From positions 186,001-250,000 of the forward strand of contig NZ_NNBK01000014.1 in assembly GCF_002803075.1 (NCBI RefSeq): a stretch of 64,000 nucleotides of DNA. Reading direction: 5' to 3'. A model generated the notes under the pieces. It was not told the DNA's origin and made no database searches. It saw only the letters and a program-made list of their open reading frames with translations. This document shows positions 1 through 8,347 of this stretch, piece after piece; the first letter of the stretch is position 1; the number at the start of each line of letters is the position of its first letter. Made by a program: the position numbers and the translations under genes. Source of the stretch: Streptomyces sp. CB01373 (GTDB lineage: Bacteria; Actinomycetota; Actinomycetes; Streptomycetales; Streptomycetaceae).

Positions 1-1248
1 GATGTCCATCGCCGTGATGACCAGCTCGACGACCTGGGCGAAGCGCTCGACCTGGAAGGACTGGTGGCCCTGGCCGTCGTCCTTGAGGAACTTCATCAGG
101 TTCAGCGAGGCGAGGTTGCAGGACGTGTTGTCCAGGTGCATGTACTCGCTGCAGGGGTTCGAGCCGTTGATGCGGCCGGACTCCGGGCAGGTGTGCCAGT
201 GGTTGATCGTGTCGTCGTACTGGATGCCCGGGTCGGCGCAGGCCCAGGCGGCCTCCGCCATCTTGCGGAACAGGTCCTTGGCGTCGACCTGCTCGATGAC
301 CTCGCCGGTCATCCGCGCGCGCAGGCCGAACGTCCCGCTCTCCGAGACCGCCTTCATGAACGTGTCGTTCACGCGGACCGAGTTGTTGGCGTTCTGGTAC
401 TGGACGGAGGTGATGTCATCGCCACCGAGGTCCATGTCGAAGCCCGCGTCGCGCAGGGCGCGGATCTTCTCCTCCTCCTTGACCTTGGTCTGGATGAAGT
501 CCTCGATGTCGGGGTGGTCGACGTCGAGGATGACCATCTTGGCCGCGCGGCGGGTGGCGCCGCCGGACTTGATGGTGCCGGCGGAGGCGTCGGCACCGCG
601 CATGAAGGAGACGGGCCCGGAGGCGTTGCCGCCGGAGGAGAGCAGCTCCTTGGAGGAGCGGATGCGGGAGAGGTTCAGGCCGGCGCCGGAGCCGCCCTTG
701 AAGATCATGCCCTCTTCCTTGTACCAGTCGAGGATCGACTCCATGGAGTCGTCGACGGACAGGATGAAGCAGGCGGAGACCTGCTGGGGCTGCTTGGTGC
801 CGACGTTGAACCAGACGGGGCTGTTGAAGCTGAAGATCTGGTGCAGGAGGGCGTAGGCCAGCTCGTGCTCGAAGATCTCGGCGTCGGCGGGCGAGGCGAA
901 GTACTTGTTCTCCTCGCCGGCCTGCCGGTACGTCTTCACGATGCGGTCGATCAGCTGCCTGAGGCTGGTCTCGCGCTGCGGAGTACCGACGGCACCGCGG
1001 AAGTACTTGCTGGTGACGATGTTGACCGCGTTCACCGACCAGAAGTCGGGGAACTCGACGCCACGCTGCTCGAAGTTGACCGAGCCGTCGCGCCAGTTGG
1101 TCATGACGACGTCACGGCGCTCCCAGGCCACCTCGTCGTACGGGTGCACGCCGGGGGTGGTGTGGATGCGCTCGATACGCAGTCCCTTGTTGGCCTTGGT
1201 GCCCTTGGCTCGGGAACCTCGTGCCGGACCGCTCGCCGTCTCTGTCAT
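1..1248 (-). CDS. nrdJ: Vitamin B12-dependent (class II) ribonucleotide reductase, N-terminal 416 residues; 3' end outside window
   Basis: Reduces ribonucleotides to deoxyribonucleotides with adenosylcobalamin, in the cytoplasm. The frame is open from an ATG at 1248 to the left edge, so only the first 416 codons are present; the family protein is roughly 950 residues. Visible family blocks are FILSVDDSMESILD, GGSGAGLNLSRIRSS and SGGNASGPVSFM. The N-P-C-S-E block near residue 364 matches the N-x-C-x-E motif that carries the thiyl-radical cysteine, and the Cys in QVSACFIL is the likely redox partner. AGGGAGG lies just before the ATG and decides the start. It lies 160 nt downstream of nrdR on the same strand, the usual Streptomyces nrdRJ arrangement, so it should be under the paired NrdR box upstream of nrdR. 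Identity is secure; the C-terminal redox cysteines cannot be seen. Confidence 0.96.
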   Translation of the reverse strand, partial: MTETASGPARGSRAKGTKANKGLRIERIHTTPGVHPYDEVAWERRDVVMTNWRDGSVNFEQRGVEFPDFWSVNAVNIVTSKYFRGAVGTPQRETSLRQLIDRIVKTYRQAGEENKYFASPADAEIFEHELAYALLHQIFSFNSPVWFNVGTKQPQQVSACFILSVDDSMESILDWYKEEGMIFKGGSGAGLNLSRIRSSKELLSSGGNASGPVSFMRGADASAGTIKSGGATRRAAKMVILDVDHPDIEDFIQTKVKEEEKIRALRDAGFDMDLGGDDITSVQYQNANNSVRVNDTFMKAVSESGTFGLRARMTGEVIEQVDAKDLFRKMAEAAWACADPGIQYDDTINHWHTCPESGRINGSNPCSEYMHLDNTSCNLASLNLMKFLKDDGQGHQSFQVERFAQVVELVITAMDI

Positions 1249-1408
1249 GCCGCCTCCCTGTACGGGCGTAAACGCCCTGAAGTGCCCCTGTTGTTCCGGA
1301 GCACGGTGTTCTGTCTGGCGTCGCGGGCGCCCTCGCTGCCACCCGCGACCGGTTTCACTCACCGCCGCCGAGCCGGGTCAGGACGCGTCGTCCTGACCGG
1401 CCCGCTGC

Positions 1409-1963
1409 TCAGTCGGCGGCGCCTGCGGGCGGGGGGACCTCAGCCGTCCCACCGCGCCCGCGGCCGTCTTCCTGGCACCCCGCGCAAGCGCCGTCGCCGT
1501 CCTGCGCGGCGGGGTGCACCGTTCCTTCTCTGAGTTCCGCGATGGCGGACTCGAAGTCCTCCAGCGAGTCGAACGCCCGGTAGACGGACGCGAACCGCAG
1601 ATAGGCGACGAGGTCGAGCTCCTTCAGGGGGCCGAGTATGGCGAGCCCCACCTCGTGAGCGGCCACCTCGGCGCTGCCGCTGGCGCGCACCGCCTCCTCG
1701 ACCCGCTGGCCCAGCTGAGCAAGGGCGTCCTCAGTGACGGGCCGCCCCTGGCAGGCCTTGCGCACACCGTTGATGACCTTGATCCGGCTGAAGGGCTCGG
1801 TGACTCCGGACCGCTTGACCACGATGAGCGAGCACGTCTCCACCGTCGTGAACCGACGGGAGCAGTCAGGGCACTGGCGGCGCCTGCGGATGGACGTGCC
1901 GTCGTCCGTGGTGCGGCTGTCGACCACGCGGCTGTCGGGGTGCCTGCAGAAGGGGCAGTGCAT
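1409..1963 (-). CDS. nrdR: Transcriptional repressor NrdR
   Basis: Zinc-ribbon/ATP-cone repressor of ribonucleotide reductase genes that senses ATP/dATP. 184 residues. The N-terminus MHCPFC with CPDC about 28 residues later forms the four-Cys zinc ribbon, followed by RRRRQCPDCSRRF. The ATP-cone follows (about residues 46-136, VVKRSGVTEPFSRIKVINGVRKAC). The C-terminal ~35 residues are a low-complexity Gly/Ala/Pro tail beyond the core family length. The ATG at 1963 is chosen because the family starts at the zinc ribbon and GAGGAGGG lies 9-10 nt upstream; a TTG three codons earlier (1972) is less likely. It precedes nrdJ, and two NrdR-box-like sites at 2071-2117 suggest autoregulation. Confidence 0.96.
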   Translation of the reverse strand: MHCPFCRHPDSRVVDSRTTDDGTSIRRRRQCPDCSRRFTTVETCSLIVVKRSGVTEPFSRIKVINGVRKACQGRPVTEDALAQLGQRVEEAVRASGSAEVAAHEVGLAILGPLKELDLVAYLRFASVYRAFDSLEDFESAIAELREGTVHPAAQDGDGACAGCQEDGRGRGGTAEVPPPAGAAD

Positions 1964-2070
1964 GGACTCCAACCCTCCTCACAGCAGACTCAATGACCTC
2001 ACCAGACCCATGGGCCCCGCGAAGCAGGCACAAGCATAGGCGATGAACAGCGGCGCGAAGACCGGGGGGA

Positions 2071-2117
2071 ACACAATCTGTGGGCCGCTGTAGCCATCCA
2101 ACCACTACATGTGGGGA
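2071..2117 (-). promoter_or_regulatory. Paired NrdR boxes upstream of nrdRJ
   Basis: Two imperfect 16-bp sites resemble the NrdR consensus acaCwAtATaTwGtgt. Box 1 at 2071-2086 begins ACACAATCTGTGG and box 2 at 2102-2117 begins CCACTACATGTGG. They are 31 bp apart start to start, about three helical turns, the spacing known for NrdR box pairs. They lie 108-154 bp upstream of the nrdR ATG, in the expected promoter region. Seen: sequence and spacing. Inferred: binding. Confidence 0.75.
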
Positions 2118-2298
2118 TCGACTCCATTGGGGCAGGCGATACGCGCGTGTCGCGTGATGCGGCCACGCGGCGTGCACCGGCGCCGCCGCGGGCAACACGC
2201 CGGTTGCGCCCGCGCCCGCCGGGGGAGCTTACGGAGATACCGTGAGCGCCGCACGGAGGACGCGTGGGACTCCCGGGCAGACGGGAGGCGGCACCCGG

Positions 2299-2424
2299 AT
2301 GACGGCATACCGGATGGCAGACTGGGGCAGCCGCCCACGAGGTCGCCGTCCCGGCGGTGAAGAGTACAACAATGAGCGCTTTTGCCTGCCGGTCACCGCA
2401 CTGCCCTTACACCCAGAAACGTGA
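2299..2424 (+). CDS. Possible small ORF upstream of lexA
   Basis: A 41-codon frame starting MTAYRMADWGSRPRG, with GGGAGG about 10 nt before the ATG and TGA at 2422. It contains a rare TTA leucine codon near its end (..ALPLHPET). No family is recognised. It ends about 30 bp before the lexA SOS box. Random open frames of this size are common in GC-rich DNA, so this is listed only because it has a plausible ribosome binding site. Confidence 0.15.
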   Translation: MTAYRMADWGSRPRGRRPGGEEYNNERFCLPVTALPLHPET

Positions 2425-2452
2425 TCAAGTCCGGCTGTCGGCGTTTTTTCAC

Positions 2453-2468
2453 TCGAACGTGTGTTTGG
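2453..2468 (+). promoter_or_regulatory. LexA (SOS) box upstream of lexA
   Basis: TCGAACGTGTGTTTGG matches the Gram-positive/actinobacterial SOS box TCGAAC-N4-GTTCGA at all but two positions. It lies 60 bp before the lexA start, consistent with autorepression. Confidence 0.85.
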
Positions 2469-2527
2469 CGCAACCTTTCGAAAGCAACTACCGTTGTGCC
2501 GGAGGGAGACCATCGAGAGGGGCCGAC

Positions 2528-3307
2528 GTGACCACCACCGCAGACAGTGCCACCATCACTGCCCAGGACCGCTCCCAGGGCCGACTCGAGCCGGTGCATG
2601 CGATGAACGAAGCCACGAATCCCGAGGGGCACAAGCGCTCCCTGCCGGGCCGACCTCCGGGCATCCGGGCGGACAGCTCGGGCCTCACCGACCGACAGCG
2701 CCGGGTGATCGAGGTCATCAGGGACTCCGTGCAGCGGCGCGGCTACCCGCCGTCGATGCGGGAGATCGGGCAGGCCGTCGGCCTCTCCAGCACCTCCTCG
2801 GTCGCACACCAGCTGATGGCCCTGGAGCGCAAGGGGTTCCTACGGCGTGATCCGCACCGTCCGCGCGCGTACGAGGTCCGCGGCTCCGACCAGGCCACCG
2901 CGTTGCAGCCGACGGACACGGTCGGCAAGCCGGCCGCCTCGTACGTCCCTCTGGTCGGCCGGATCGCCGCCGGTGGTCCCATCCTCGCCGAGGAGTCGGT
3001 CGAGGACGTCTTCCCCCTGCCCCGGCAGCTGGTCGGCGACGGAGAGCTCTTCGTCCTGAAGGTCGTCGGCGACTCGATGATCGAGGCCGCGATCTGCGAC
3101 GGCGACTGGGTCACCGTCCGCCGTCAGCAGGTCGCCGAGAACGGCGACATCGTGGCCGCGATGATCGACGGCGAGGCCACCGTCAAGCGCTTCAAGCGCG
3201 AGGACGGCCACGTCTGGCTCCTCCCGCACAACGCGGCGTACGAGCCGATCCCGGGCGACGAAGCGACCATCCTCGGCAAGGTGGTGGCGGTCCTGCGGCG
3301 CGTGTGA
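2528..3307 (+). CDS. lexA: SOS response repressor LexA
   Basis: Repressor of the SOS regulon that self-cleaves when stimulated by the RecA filament. 259 residues. After a ~50-residue N-terminal extension typical of Streptomyces LexA comes the winged helix-turn-helix (LTDRQRRVIEVIRDSV ... GYPPSMREIGQAVGLSS, about residues 53-120). The C-terminal S24 peptidase domain has the cleavage site Ala148-Gly149 (GRIAAGGPI), the catalytic Ser183 (VVGDSMI) and Lys220 (GEATVKRF). The GTG at 2528 is chosen because GAGAGG precedes it by about 9 nt and the SOS box lies upstream; the frame stays open further upstream but through the operator. It is divergent from nrdR and convergent with the dinG-like helicase. 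Confidence 0.96.
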   Translation: MTTTADSATITAQDRSQGRLEPVHAMNEATNPEGHKRSLPGRPPGIRADSSGLTDRQRRVIEVIRDSVQRRGYPPSMREIGQAVGLSSTSSVAHQLMALERKGFLRRDPHRPRAYEVRGSDQATALQPTDTVGKPAASYVPLVGRIAAGGPILAEESVEDVFPLPRQLVGDGELFVLKVVGDSMIEAAICDGDWVTVRRQQVAENGDIVAAMIDGEATVKRFKREDGHVWLLPHNAAYEPIPGDEATILGKVVAVLRRV

Positions 3308-3349
3308 GTACCGCGCCGGGCGGACTCGCCCACCTGCCCCCTTGATCGG

Positions 3350-3379
3350 GCCCCGGGACCCCTGCGCCGGTTCCGGGGC
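3350..3379 (+). terminator. Hairpin downstream of lexA
   Basis: Arms GCCCCGG and CCGGGGC, extendable to 9 bp with one mismatch, sit about 45 bp after the lexA stop. No clear U-tract follows, as is common in Streptomyces. Confidence 0.45.
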
Positions 3380-3436
3380 TCCGTGCTGTGCGTCGTCTGG
3401 TCGTACGGGGCAGTTCCCGTCACCGTGCTCGCGGAT

Positions 3437-3478
3437 CGTGGGGGTGGCCTGACCACCACCGGTCAGACCGCCCCCACG
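3437..3478. terminator. Bidirectional terminator between lexA and the dinG-like gene
   Basis: A long inverted repeat with ~17-bp arms (CGTGGGGG...CTGACC and GGTCAG...CCCCCACG), a 6-nt loop (ACCACC) and only two imperfect pairs. It ends 2 bp from the stop codon of the convergent helicase gene. Confidence 0.75.
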
Positions 3479-3479
3479 G

Positions 3480-5453
3480 TCACTTGCCTTCCTGCTCGGC
3501 CACCGCGTTGATGGCCGCCAGCGACTTGCGGACCTGGTTGCGGTCCGTGGTGTGCCAGAAGTCGGGCAGCGACGCCTTCAGATAGCCGCCGTACCTGGCA
3601 GTCGCCAGACGCGGATCCAGCACGGCGACCACACCCCGGTCCCCCGAGGCCCGTACGAGACGTCCGGCGCCCTGGGCCATGAGGAGCGCCGCGTGGGTGG
3701 CGGCCACCGCCATGAAGCCGTTGCCGCCGGCGTCCTCCACGGCCTTCTGGCGGGCGCTCATCACCGGGTCGTCGGGGCGCGGGAACGGAATCTTGTCCAT
3801 GACGACCAGCTGACAGCCGGGTCCGGGGACGTCCACGCCCTGCCAGAGCGACAGCGTGCCGAAAAGGCACGTCTTCGGGTCCGCCGCGAAGTTCTTGATC
3901 AGCTCGCCCAGCGTCTCCTCGCCCTGGAGCAAGATCGGGTACTCGGGGATACGGCCCCGCAACTCCTCGGCGGCCAGCTGGGCCGCCCGCATGGAGGAGA
4001 ACAGACCGAGCGTGCGTCCGCCCGCCGCCTGGATCAGCTCCGTCAGCTCGTCGAGCATGTCACCCCGGTCACCGTCCCGCGCGGGACGCGCCAGGTGCTT
4101 GGCGATGTACAGGATGCCCTGCTTGCGGTAGTCGAAGGGGGAGCCGACGTCGACCCCCTTCCACTGCGGCACGTCGTCGCCCTCGGTGCCCTCCGGCGCG
4201 AGACCGAGGGAGGCGCCGACGCCGTTGAAGTCGCCGCCCAGTTTGAGGGTCGCGGAGGTCAGGACGACGGAGCGGTCCGCGAAGAGCTTCTCCCGCAAGA
4301 GGCCCGAGACGGACATGGGAGCGACGCGCAGGGAGGCGCCGAAGCGGTCGTGGCGCTCGTACCAGACGACGTCCCACTCGGAACCGTTGGTGATGCGCTC
4401 CGCCACGTCGTGCACGTTCTCCACCGAGGCCAGCGCCTGTTTCCGGACGGCGTCCTCGTCCTGGACCGACCTGTCACGGGTCGCGCCCAGGGCGGAGATG
4501 ACATTGCGCGAGGCGTCCCGCAGTGCCAGCAGCACATAGCCGAGGTCCTCGGGGATCTCTTCCAGGCGGCCGGGCAGGGCCAGTTCCATCAGACGCTCGA
4601 AGCCCTCGGCCGCGGTCTGCAACTGATCGGCGGCCTTCTCGTTCACCAGCTTGGCGGCACGGCGCACCGCGCGGTTGACCTGGCCGGGGGTGAGCTCACC
4701 GGTGGCGACGCCCGTGACCCGTGAGACGAGCTCGTGCGCCTCGTCGACGATGAGCACCTCGTGCTGCGGGAGGACCGGCGCTCCCTCGATGGCGTCGATC
4801 GCGAGCAGCGCGTGGTTGGTGACGACGACCTCGGCGAGCTTGGCGTGCTCACGGGCCATCTCGGCGAAGCATTCGGCGCCGTAGGCGCACTTGGAGGCGC
4901 CCAGGCACTCCCGCGACGAGACCGACACCTGCGCCCAGGCCCGGTCGGACACTCCGGGCGTCAGGTCGTCGCGGTCGCCGGACTCGGTCTCGTCGGCCCA
5001 GTCGCGCAGCCGCAGCAGGTCCTGGCCCAGCTTGCTGGTCGGCGCGGCAGCCTCGAACTGGTCGAACAGTCCCTCCTCCTCGTCCTGCGGCATGCCCTCG
5101 CGCAGGCGGTGCAGGCACAGATAGTTCGACCGGCCCTTGAGCATGGCGAACTCCGGGCGGCGGCGCAGCAGCGGGTGCAGTGCGTCGACCGTGCGCGGCA
5201 GGTCCCGCTCGACGAGCTGGCGCTGGAGGGCGAGGGTGGCGGTGGCCACGACCACTCTCTCCCCGTGGGCGAGGGCGGGTACGAGGTAGCCGAGGGACTT
5301 TCCGGTGCCGGTGCCGGCCTGGACCAGCAGATGCGAGCCGTCGTCGATCGCGTCCTCGACGGCTTGGGCCATGGTCACCTGGCCGGGGCGCTCCGAACCG
5401 CCGACGGCGGCGACGGCGGCATGCAGGAGTTCGGGGAGGGAGGGCTTCGTCAT
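3480..5453 (-). CDS. DinG/XPD-family ATP-dependent DNA helicase
   Basis: Superfamily 2 iron-sulfur helicase of the DinG/Rad3 group, expected to unwind DNA 5'-3' during repair. 657 residues. The Walker A motif is QAGTGTGKSLGY (about residues 41-52), the DEAH box is IVDEAHEL (about 235), and the helicase C-terminal domain contains LFGTLSLWQGVDVPG and QGAGRLVRA. Four cysteines suit the XPD-type 4Fe-4S cluster: Cys in SNYLCLHR, then CLGASKCAYGAEC. The gene has a RecA-NDp-like promoter immediately upstream (5463-5485), so it is probably damage-inducible independently of LexA. It is convergent with lexA. I do not assign the symbol dinG because actinobacterial members differ from the E. coli protein. 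Confidence 0.93.
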   Translation of the reverse strand: MTKPSLPELLHAAVAAVGGSERPGQVTMAQAVEDAIDDGSHLLVQAGTGTGKSLGYLVPALAHGERVVVATATLALQRQLVERDLPRTVDALHPLLRRRPEFAMLKGRSNYLCLHRLREGMPQDEEEGLFDQFEAAAPTSKLGQDLLRLRDWADETESGDRDDLTPGVSDRAWAQVSVSSRECLGASKCAYGAECFAEMAREHAKLAEVVVTNHALLAIDAIEGAPVLPQHEVLIVDEAHELVSRVTGVATGELTPGQVNRAVRRAAKLVNEKAADQLQTAAEGFERLMELALPGRLEEIPEDLGYVLLALRDASRNVISALGATRDRSVQDEDAVRKQALASVENVHDVAERITNGSEWDVVWYERHDRFGASLRVAPMSVSGLLREKLFADRSVVLTSATLKLGGDFNGVGASLGLAPEGTEGDDVPQWKGVDVGSPFDYRKQGILYIAKHLARPARDGDRGDMLDELTELIQAAGGRTLGLFSSMRAAQLAAEELRGRIPEYPILLQGEETLGELIKNFAADPKTCLFGTLSLWQGVDVPGPGCQLVVMDKIPFPRPDDPVMSARQKAVEDAGGNGFMAVAATHAALLMAQGAGRLVRASGDRGVVAVLDPRLATARYGGYLKASLPDFWHTTDRNQVRKSLAAINAVAEQEGK

Positions 5454-5462
5454 AGCGCGACC

Positions 5463-5485
5463 ACCCTACGGCTCGGGACTGACAA
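5463..5485 (-). promoter_or_regulatory. RecA-NDp/PafBC-type damage promoter of the dinG-like gene
   Basis: Read on the minus strand: TTGTCAGTCCC (5485-5475), a 6-bp spacer, then TAGGGT (5468-5463). This fits the LexA-independent damage promoter consensus TTGTCAGTGGC-N6-TAGnnT except for two bases at the end of the first element. The -10 hexamer ends 9 bp before the ATG at 5453, so transcription should begin almost at the start codon. Confidence 0.75.
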
Positions 5486-5598
5486 TCGGGCGATCAAGGC
5501 GAGTTCCGGTGGCTGGGGATCTCCTACTCCCGTCCGGCGGGGTGGGAACCGGATCGGCCCGGGCGGTGTACCAGACGTGATGGCACTGGGGCTCACTG

Positions 5599-6339
5599 TC
5601 ACAGCAGATCACGCAGTGACCGGTCGCGGATCATGAGGGCGGCCCGCTTGACGGGCAGGTCGACCTCGGCGGCGAACCGGAAACCGGCGCTCAGAAGAGC
5701 GGCCACGGAGGGTGCGTTGCGCAGGTCGGGTTCGGCGAGGACGCGGGCGCAGGGGACGCGTCGGTCGAGCACCAGGTCGGCCACGGCTCTGAGCAGGGTG
5801 CTGCCGAGCCCTCGCCCACGGTCGGCGACGCCGCCGATCAGGAGATGGATACCGGTGTCGTGCGGCCGGGCCGGGTAGTGCCGGGCCAGGGGATCGAGGT
5901 CGGCCCGGTAGATCTCCCAGTAGCTCATCGGCGTGCCCTCGAGCAGGCCGATACAGGGGACACTGCGGCCGTCGCCGTCGAGTTGCGCAAGCAGATGGAT
6001 CTCGGTCACGTCCTGCGGCCCGGCCAGTTGCCAGAACTCCGCGACGGCGGGGTCGTTCATCCAGCGACTGATCAGCGGCAGATCCCGCTCCAGCCGGACG
6101 GGAACCAACTGGAACGCGCCGACGGGGGTGAGGGTGGGGCCCCAGTCACCCACGCCGTCGAGCAGGTCGGCCACGGCCGGGGTGCGCGTCCCGGTCGTCC
6201 CCCCGAAGCGCGCGACGAAGTCGTCCGGCAGGCGCAGTTCGAGCGTGTCCGCTCCGTCGGTGCCCGCCTCGGTCGTGCGGAGGGGGGGAGCGGTTGCCGG
6301 CGCTTGCCCGGTGGCGGCTTCGGCGTCGGTGGGAGGCAT
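5599..6339 (-). CDS. Siderophore-type GNAT acyltransferase (IucB/RhbD/DesC-like)
   Basis: Predicted to transfer an acyl group from acyl-CoA to an N-hydroxylated amine in siderophore assembly. 246 residues. A ~75-residue variable N-terminus is followed by the Acetyltransf_8-type domain: ISRWMNDPAVAEFWQLAG, SYWEIYRADLDPLARHYP, and the CoA-loop region GGVADRGRGLGSTLLRAVADLVL. ATG 6339 is preferred (GAGAGGAG about 7 nt upstream); GTG 6390 in the same frame lacks a ribosome site. It is the third gene of a minus-strand operon, 76 nt after the IucA/IucC synthetase. No amine monooxygenase is encoded nearby, so the hydroxylamine must come from elsewhere or the acceptor is a plain amine. Confidence 0.85.
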   Translation of the reverse strand: MPPTDAEAATGQAPATAPPLRTTEAGTDGADTLELRLPDDFVARFGGTTGTRTPAVADLLDGVGDWGPTLTPVGAFQLVPVRLERDLPLISRWMNDPAVAEFWQLAGPQDVTEIHLLAQLDGDGRSVPCIGLLEGTPMSYWEIYRADLDPLARHYPARPHDTGIHLLIGGVADRGRGLGSTLLRAVADLVLDRRVPCARVLAEPDLRNAPSVAALLSAGFRFAAEVDLPVKRAALMIRDRSLRDLL

Positions 6340-6415
6340 GGCGCGCTCCTCTCGGAAGGAGGGTCTACGAAGGACGGGAGTCGAAGTCACGTCGGAGTGC
6401 GGGGCAGAGGAACGG

Positions 6416-8347
6416 TCAGAGGAACAAGGGGTTGGCGATGGTGACGTAGACGGACTGGGTGTCGACCGGGCCGACGAGTTCGTCGAGGCCGTGCAGCCGG
6501 GTCAGCAGGTTGGCCTTGCAGCGCAGCACCGGGGAGTCGAGCAGGCGGCCCGGCAGGGTGGAGCGCATGCGGGCCGGTCCAGATGCCGTGGCGGCGAGGA
6601 AGCGGCGGAAGGCGGCCAGCAGCAGCCGCTCGTCGGCGAGCCGTTGGGAGCCGAAGGCGCCGATCAGACCGAACACGTTGTTGACGGCGAGGTAGTAGGC
6701 GAAGCGTTCGTCGGTGACGTCGTCGGAGACGAAGGTGTCGCTGTGCTCGCCGATGCCGGGCAGCCGGGCGTCGAGTTCCGCGTGCCGGGAGACGCGGAAG
6801 TAGTAGCCCTGGTTGTCGCGGTAGCGACCGCCCGCGGGCCAGCCTTCGTCGTCCAGCAGGAGCAGCGTGTTCTGCTGGTGCGCCTCCAGGGCGACCCCGG
6901 CCTCGCCATCCAGCCACAGCACGGGGCGGACCACCTGTTCGAGGTAGCGCAGGAACCACTCGGTGGCGACGGCTCTCGACGGACGGCCGGTGCGGACGGC
7001 GAGGCCGGTGACGACCTCGGCCAGGCGGGACCGCAGGGAGAGGGGGGCGCCGGCCCGGGGATAGGGCCGGGGTGCCACGAGTCCCGCGACGCAGGAGACG
7101 TCGTCCGCCGCATGGAACGGGTTGTGCCGGATCATCACGTCCAGACCCGGCATCGGTGTCCCGTCCTGGTCGTCCACGGCCAGCCAGGCCGGGTCGCGGA
7201 CGATGTCGAAGCCGGGGTGCGCCGCGCGCCACTCCGGGGAGAGACCACTGCGTAGCAGCCGGTGGACCTCCACACCCCGGTGCAGTTCCTTGCGGAGGTT
7301 CTCACGACGGGAGTTGGTGATGCGCAGGCCCAGCGACAGCTTGAGCATGGCGGCCGCGCCGGTGCGGTGGACGGTGCGTACGGAGGAGGTGGGATGCCAG
7401 GACGGCCCACAGGGGCCGAGGTCGCGCAGGAGTCCCGCGTCGAGCAGGGCCGCCGCACCTGGGCGGTGGCGTACCTCGCGCGACTGCCACGGGTGCAGCG
7501 GCAGGGCGGTATATCCGTCGGGCAGGGGCAGCTCCGCTCCGGCGAGCCGGGCGGTGAGCAGCCCCGCGGGTACCGTCCGGCCGCGTTCGGTCCAGGCGGA
7601 GTCGGTGGCGAGTACGGAGTCGGCGACCGCCAGCCAGTGCAACGGGAAGGAGCCTCGCGATTCGGGCGAGTAGTGGCGGACCTCGGCTTCCGACAGGCCC
7701 TCGCGGCTCTTCGGGGTGGGGTGCAGCGGATGCCCGAGCAGGAGGGCCTGCTCCGCGGAGAGGAAACGGTCGGTTCCGTCGGTGGGACGGTGCCGGCGGT
7801 CGCGCAGGAAGAGAGTGGTGCCGCGGACGGAGTCGGCGACACGGGCGACGAGGTCGAGTGCGGCGGTGTCGCAGGGCTCGGCCGAAGTCCGCTCCGGTGA
7901 CGGGTCGACGGCTGCGGGCCCACGCGAGGGTCTGGGGACGCGGCTCCTGACGCGTGCTTCCCGGGCGAGCAGGGTGGCGACCGTGACGGCGTCGGCCGGC
8001 GGGGCGTCCTCCGGGGCGTCGGCCAGGTACGGAAGGCCGAAGCGGTGCCAGCCCGTCGGGGACCAGTGGTGGACGGGCACGAGCAGGGCCGTCCCGCCGG
8101 CCCGTAGGGGGATGCGGAGGGTGCCGTAGCAGGGAGCGGCGGCGCCGGTCTCGCGCACCCAGCAGCGCAGGAGGTTCTCCACGGCCGCGGACTGGGCGGC
8201 CGTGTGCGGGTCGGGGTGTTCCAGGAGGTCGGTGGGTGTGCCGTCGAGCCGTGGAGCGGCCGATGTCCTTCTCGGCTGACGGGGGACCGTCTCGGCCGGG
8301 TCGGGGGTGGGGCGGGAGCGGCCGTGGGGGATGGGGGTGAGGTTCAA
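6416..8347 (-). CDS. IucA/IucC-family NRPS-independent siderophore synthetase
   Basis: ATP-dependent synthetase joining a carboxylate to an amine or hydroxylamine building block. 643 residues from the proposed start. Family motifs: LLGHPLHPTPKSREGLS, LPLHPWQSREV, LKLSLGLRITNSRREN, EAHQQNTLLLLDD and RDNQGYYFRVS, with the C-terminal FhuF-like region LRCKANLLTRL. TTG 8347 is proposed because GAGGAG precedes it by 5-6 nt and the family begins here with AAVENLLRCWVRE; the frame is open to 8725, but that extra ~126 residues is Pro/Arg/Thr-rich and unlike the family. It lies between the aminotransferase and the acyltransferase. The S. coelicolor counterpart, as I recall, is an orphan siderophore synthetase whose product is unknown. 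Confidence 0.9.
   Translation of the reverse strand: MNLTPIPHGRSRPTPDPAETVPRQPRRTSAAPRLDGTPTDLLEHPDPHTAAQSAAVENLLRCWVRETGAAAPCYGTLRIPLRAGGTALLVPVHHWSPTGWHRFGLPYLADAPEDAPPADAVTVATLLAREARVRSRVPRPSRGPAAVDPSPERTSAEPCDTAALDLVARVADSVRGTTLFLRDRRHRPTDGTDRFLSAEQALLLGHPLHPTPKSREGLSEAEVRHYSPESRGSFPLHWLAVADSVLATDSAWTERGRTVPAGLLTARLAGAELPLPDGYTALPLHPWQSREVRHRPGAAALLDAGLLRDLGPCGPSWHPTSSVRTVHRTGAAAMLKLSLGLRITNSRRENLRKELHRGVEVHRLLRSGLSPEWRAAHPGFDIVRDPAWLAVDDQDGTPMPGLDVMIRHNPFHAADDVSCVAGLVAPRPYPRAGAPLSLRSRLAEVVTGLAVRTGRPSRAVATEWFLRYLEQVVRPVLWLDGEAGVALEAHQQNTLLLLDDEGWPAGGRYRDNQGYYFRVSRHAELDARLPGIGEHSDTFVSDDVTDERFAYYLAVNNVFGLIGAFGSQRLADERLLLAAFRRFLAATASGPARMRSTLPGRLLDSPVLRCKANLLTRLHGLDELVGPVDTQSVYVTIANPLFL

Larger units (their letters stand above)
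1964..2527. other. Divergent nrdR/lexA intergenic region (564 bp)
   Basis: This region separates nrdRJ (minus) from lexA (plus). It holds the NrdR box pair near nrdR and the SOS box near lexA. In between, 2140-2440 contains only one weak small reading frame (2299-2424) and no RNA gene that I can recognise. Confidence 0.8.

Noticed and set aside
64..1533. Long plus-strand frame opposite nrdJ
   Set aside because: Antisense shadow of the GC-rich nrdJ coding strand; the product is low-complexity Val/Gly/Arg and has no ribosome site or family.
2357..2527. Upstream extension of lexA
   Set aside because: The frame is open but runs through the SOS operator, and GTG 2528 has a ribosome site.
6340..6390. 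GTG 6390 as the GNAT start
   Set aside because: No ribosome binding site, whereas ATG 6339 has GAGAGGAG at good spacing.
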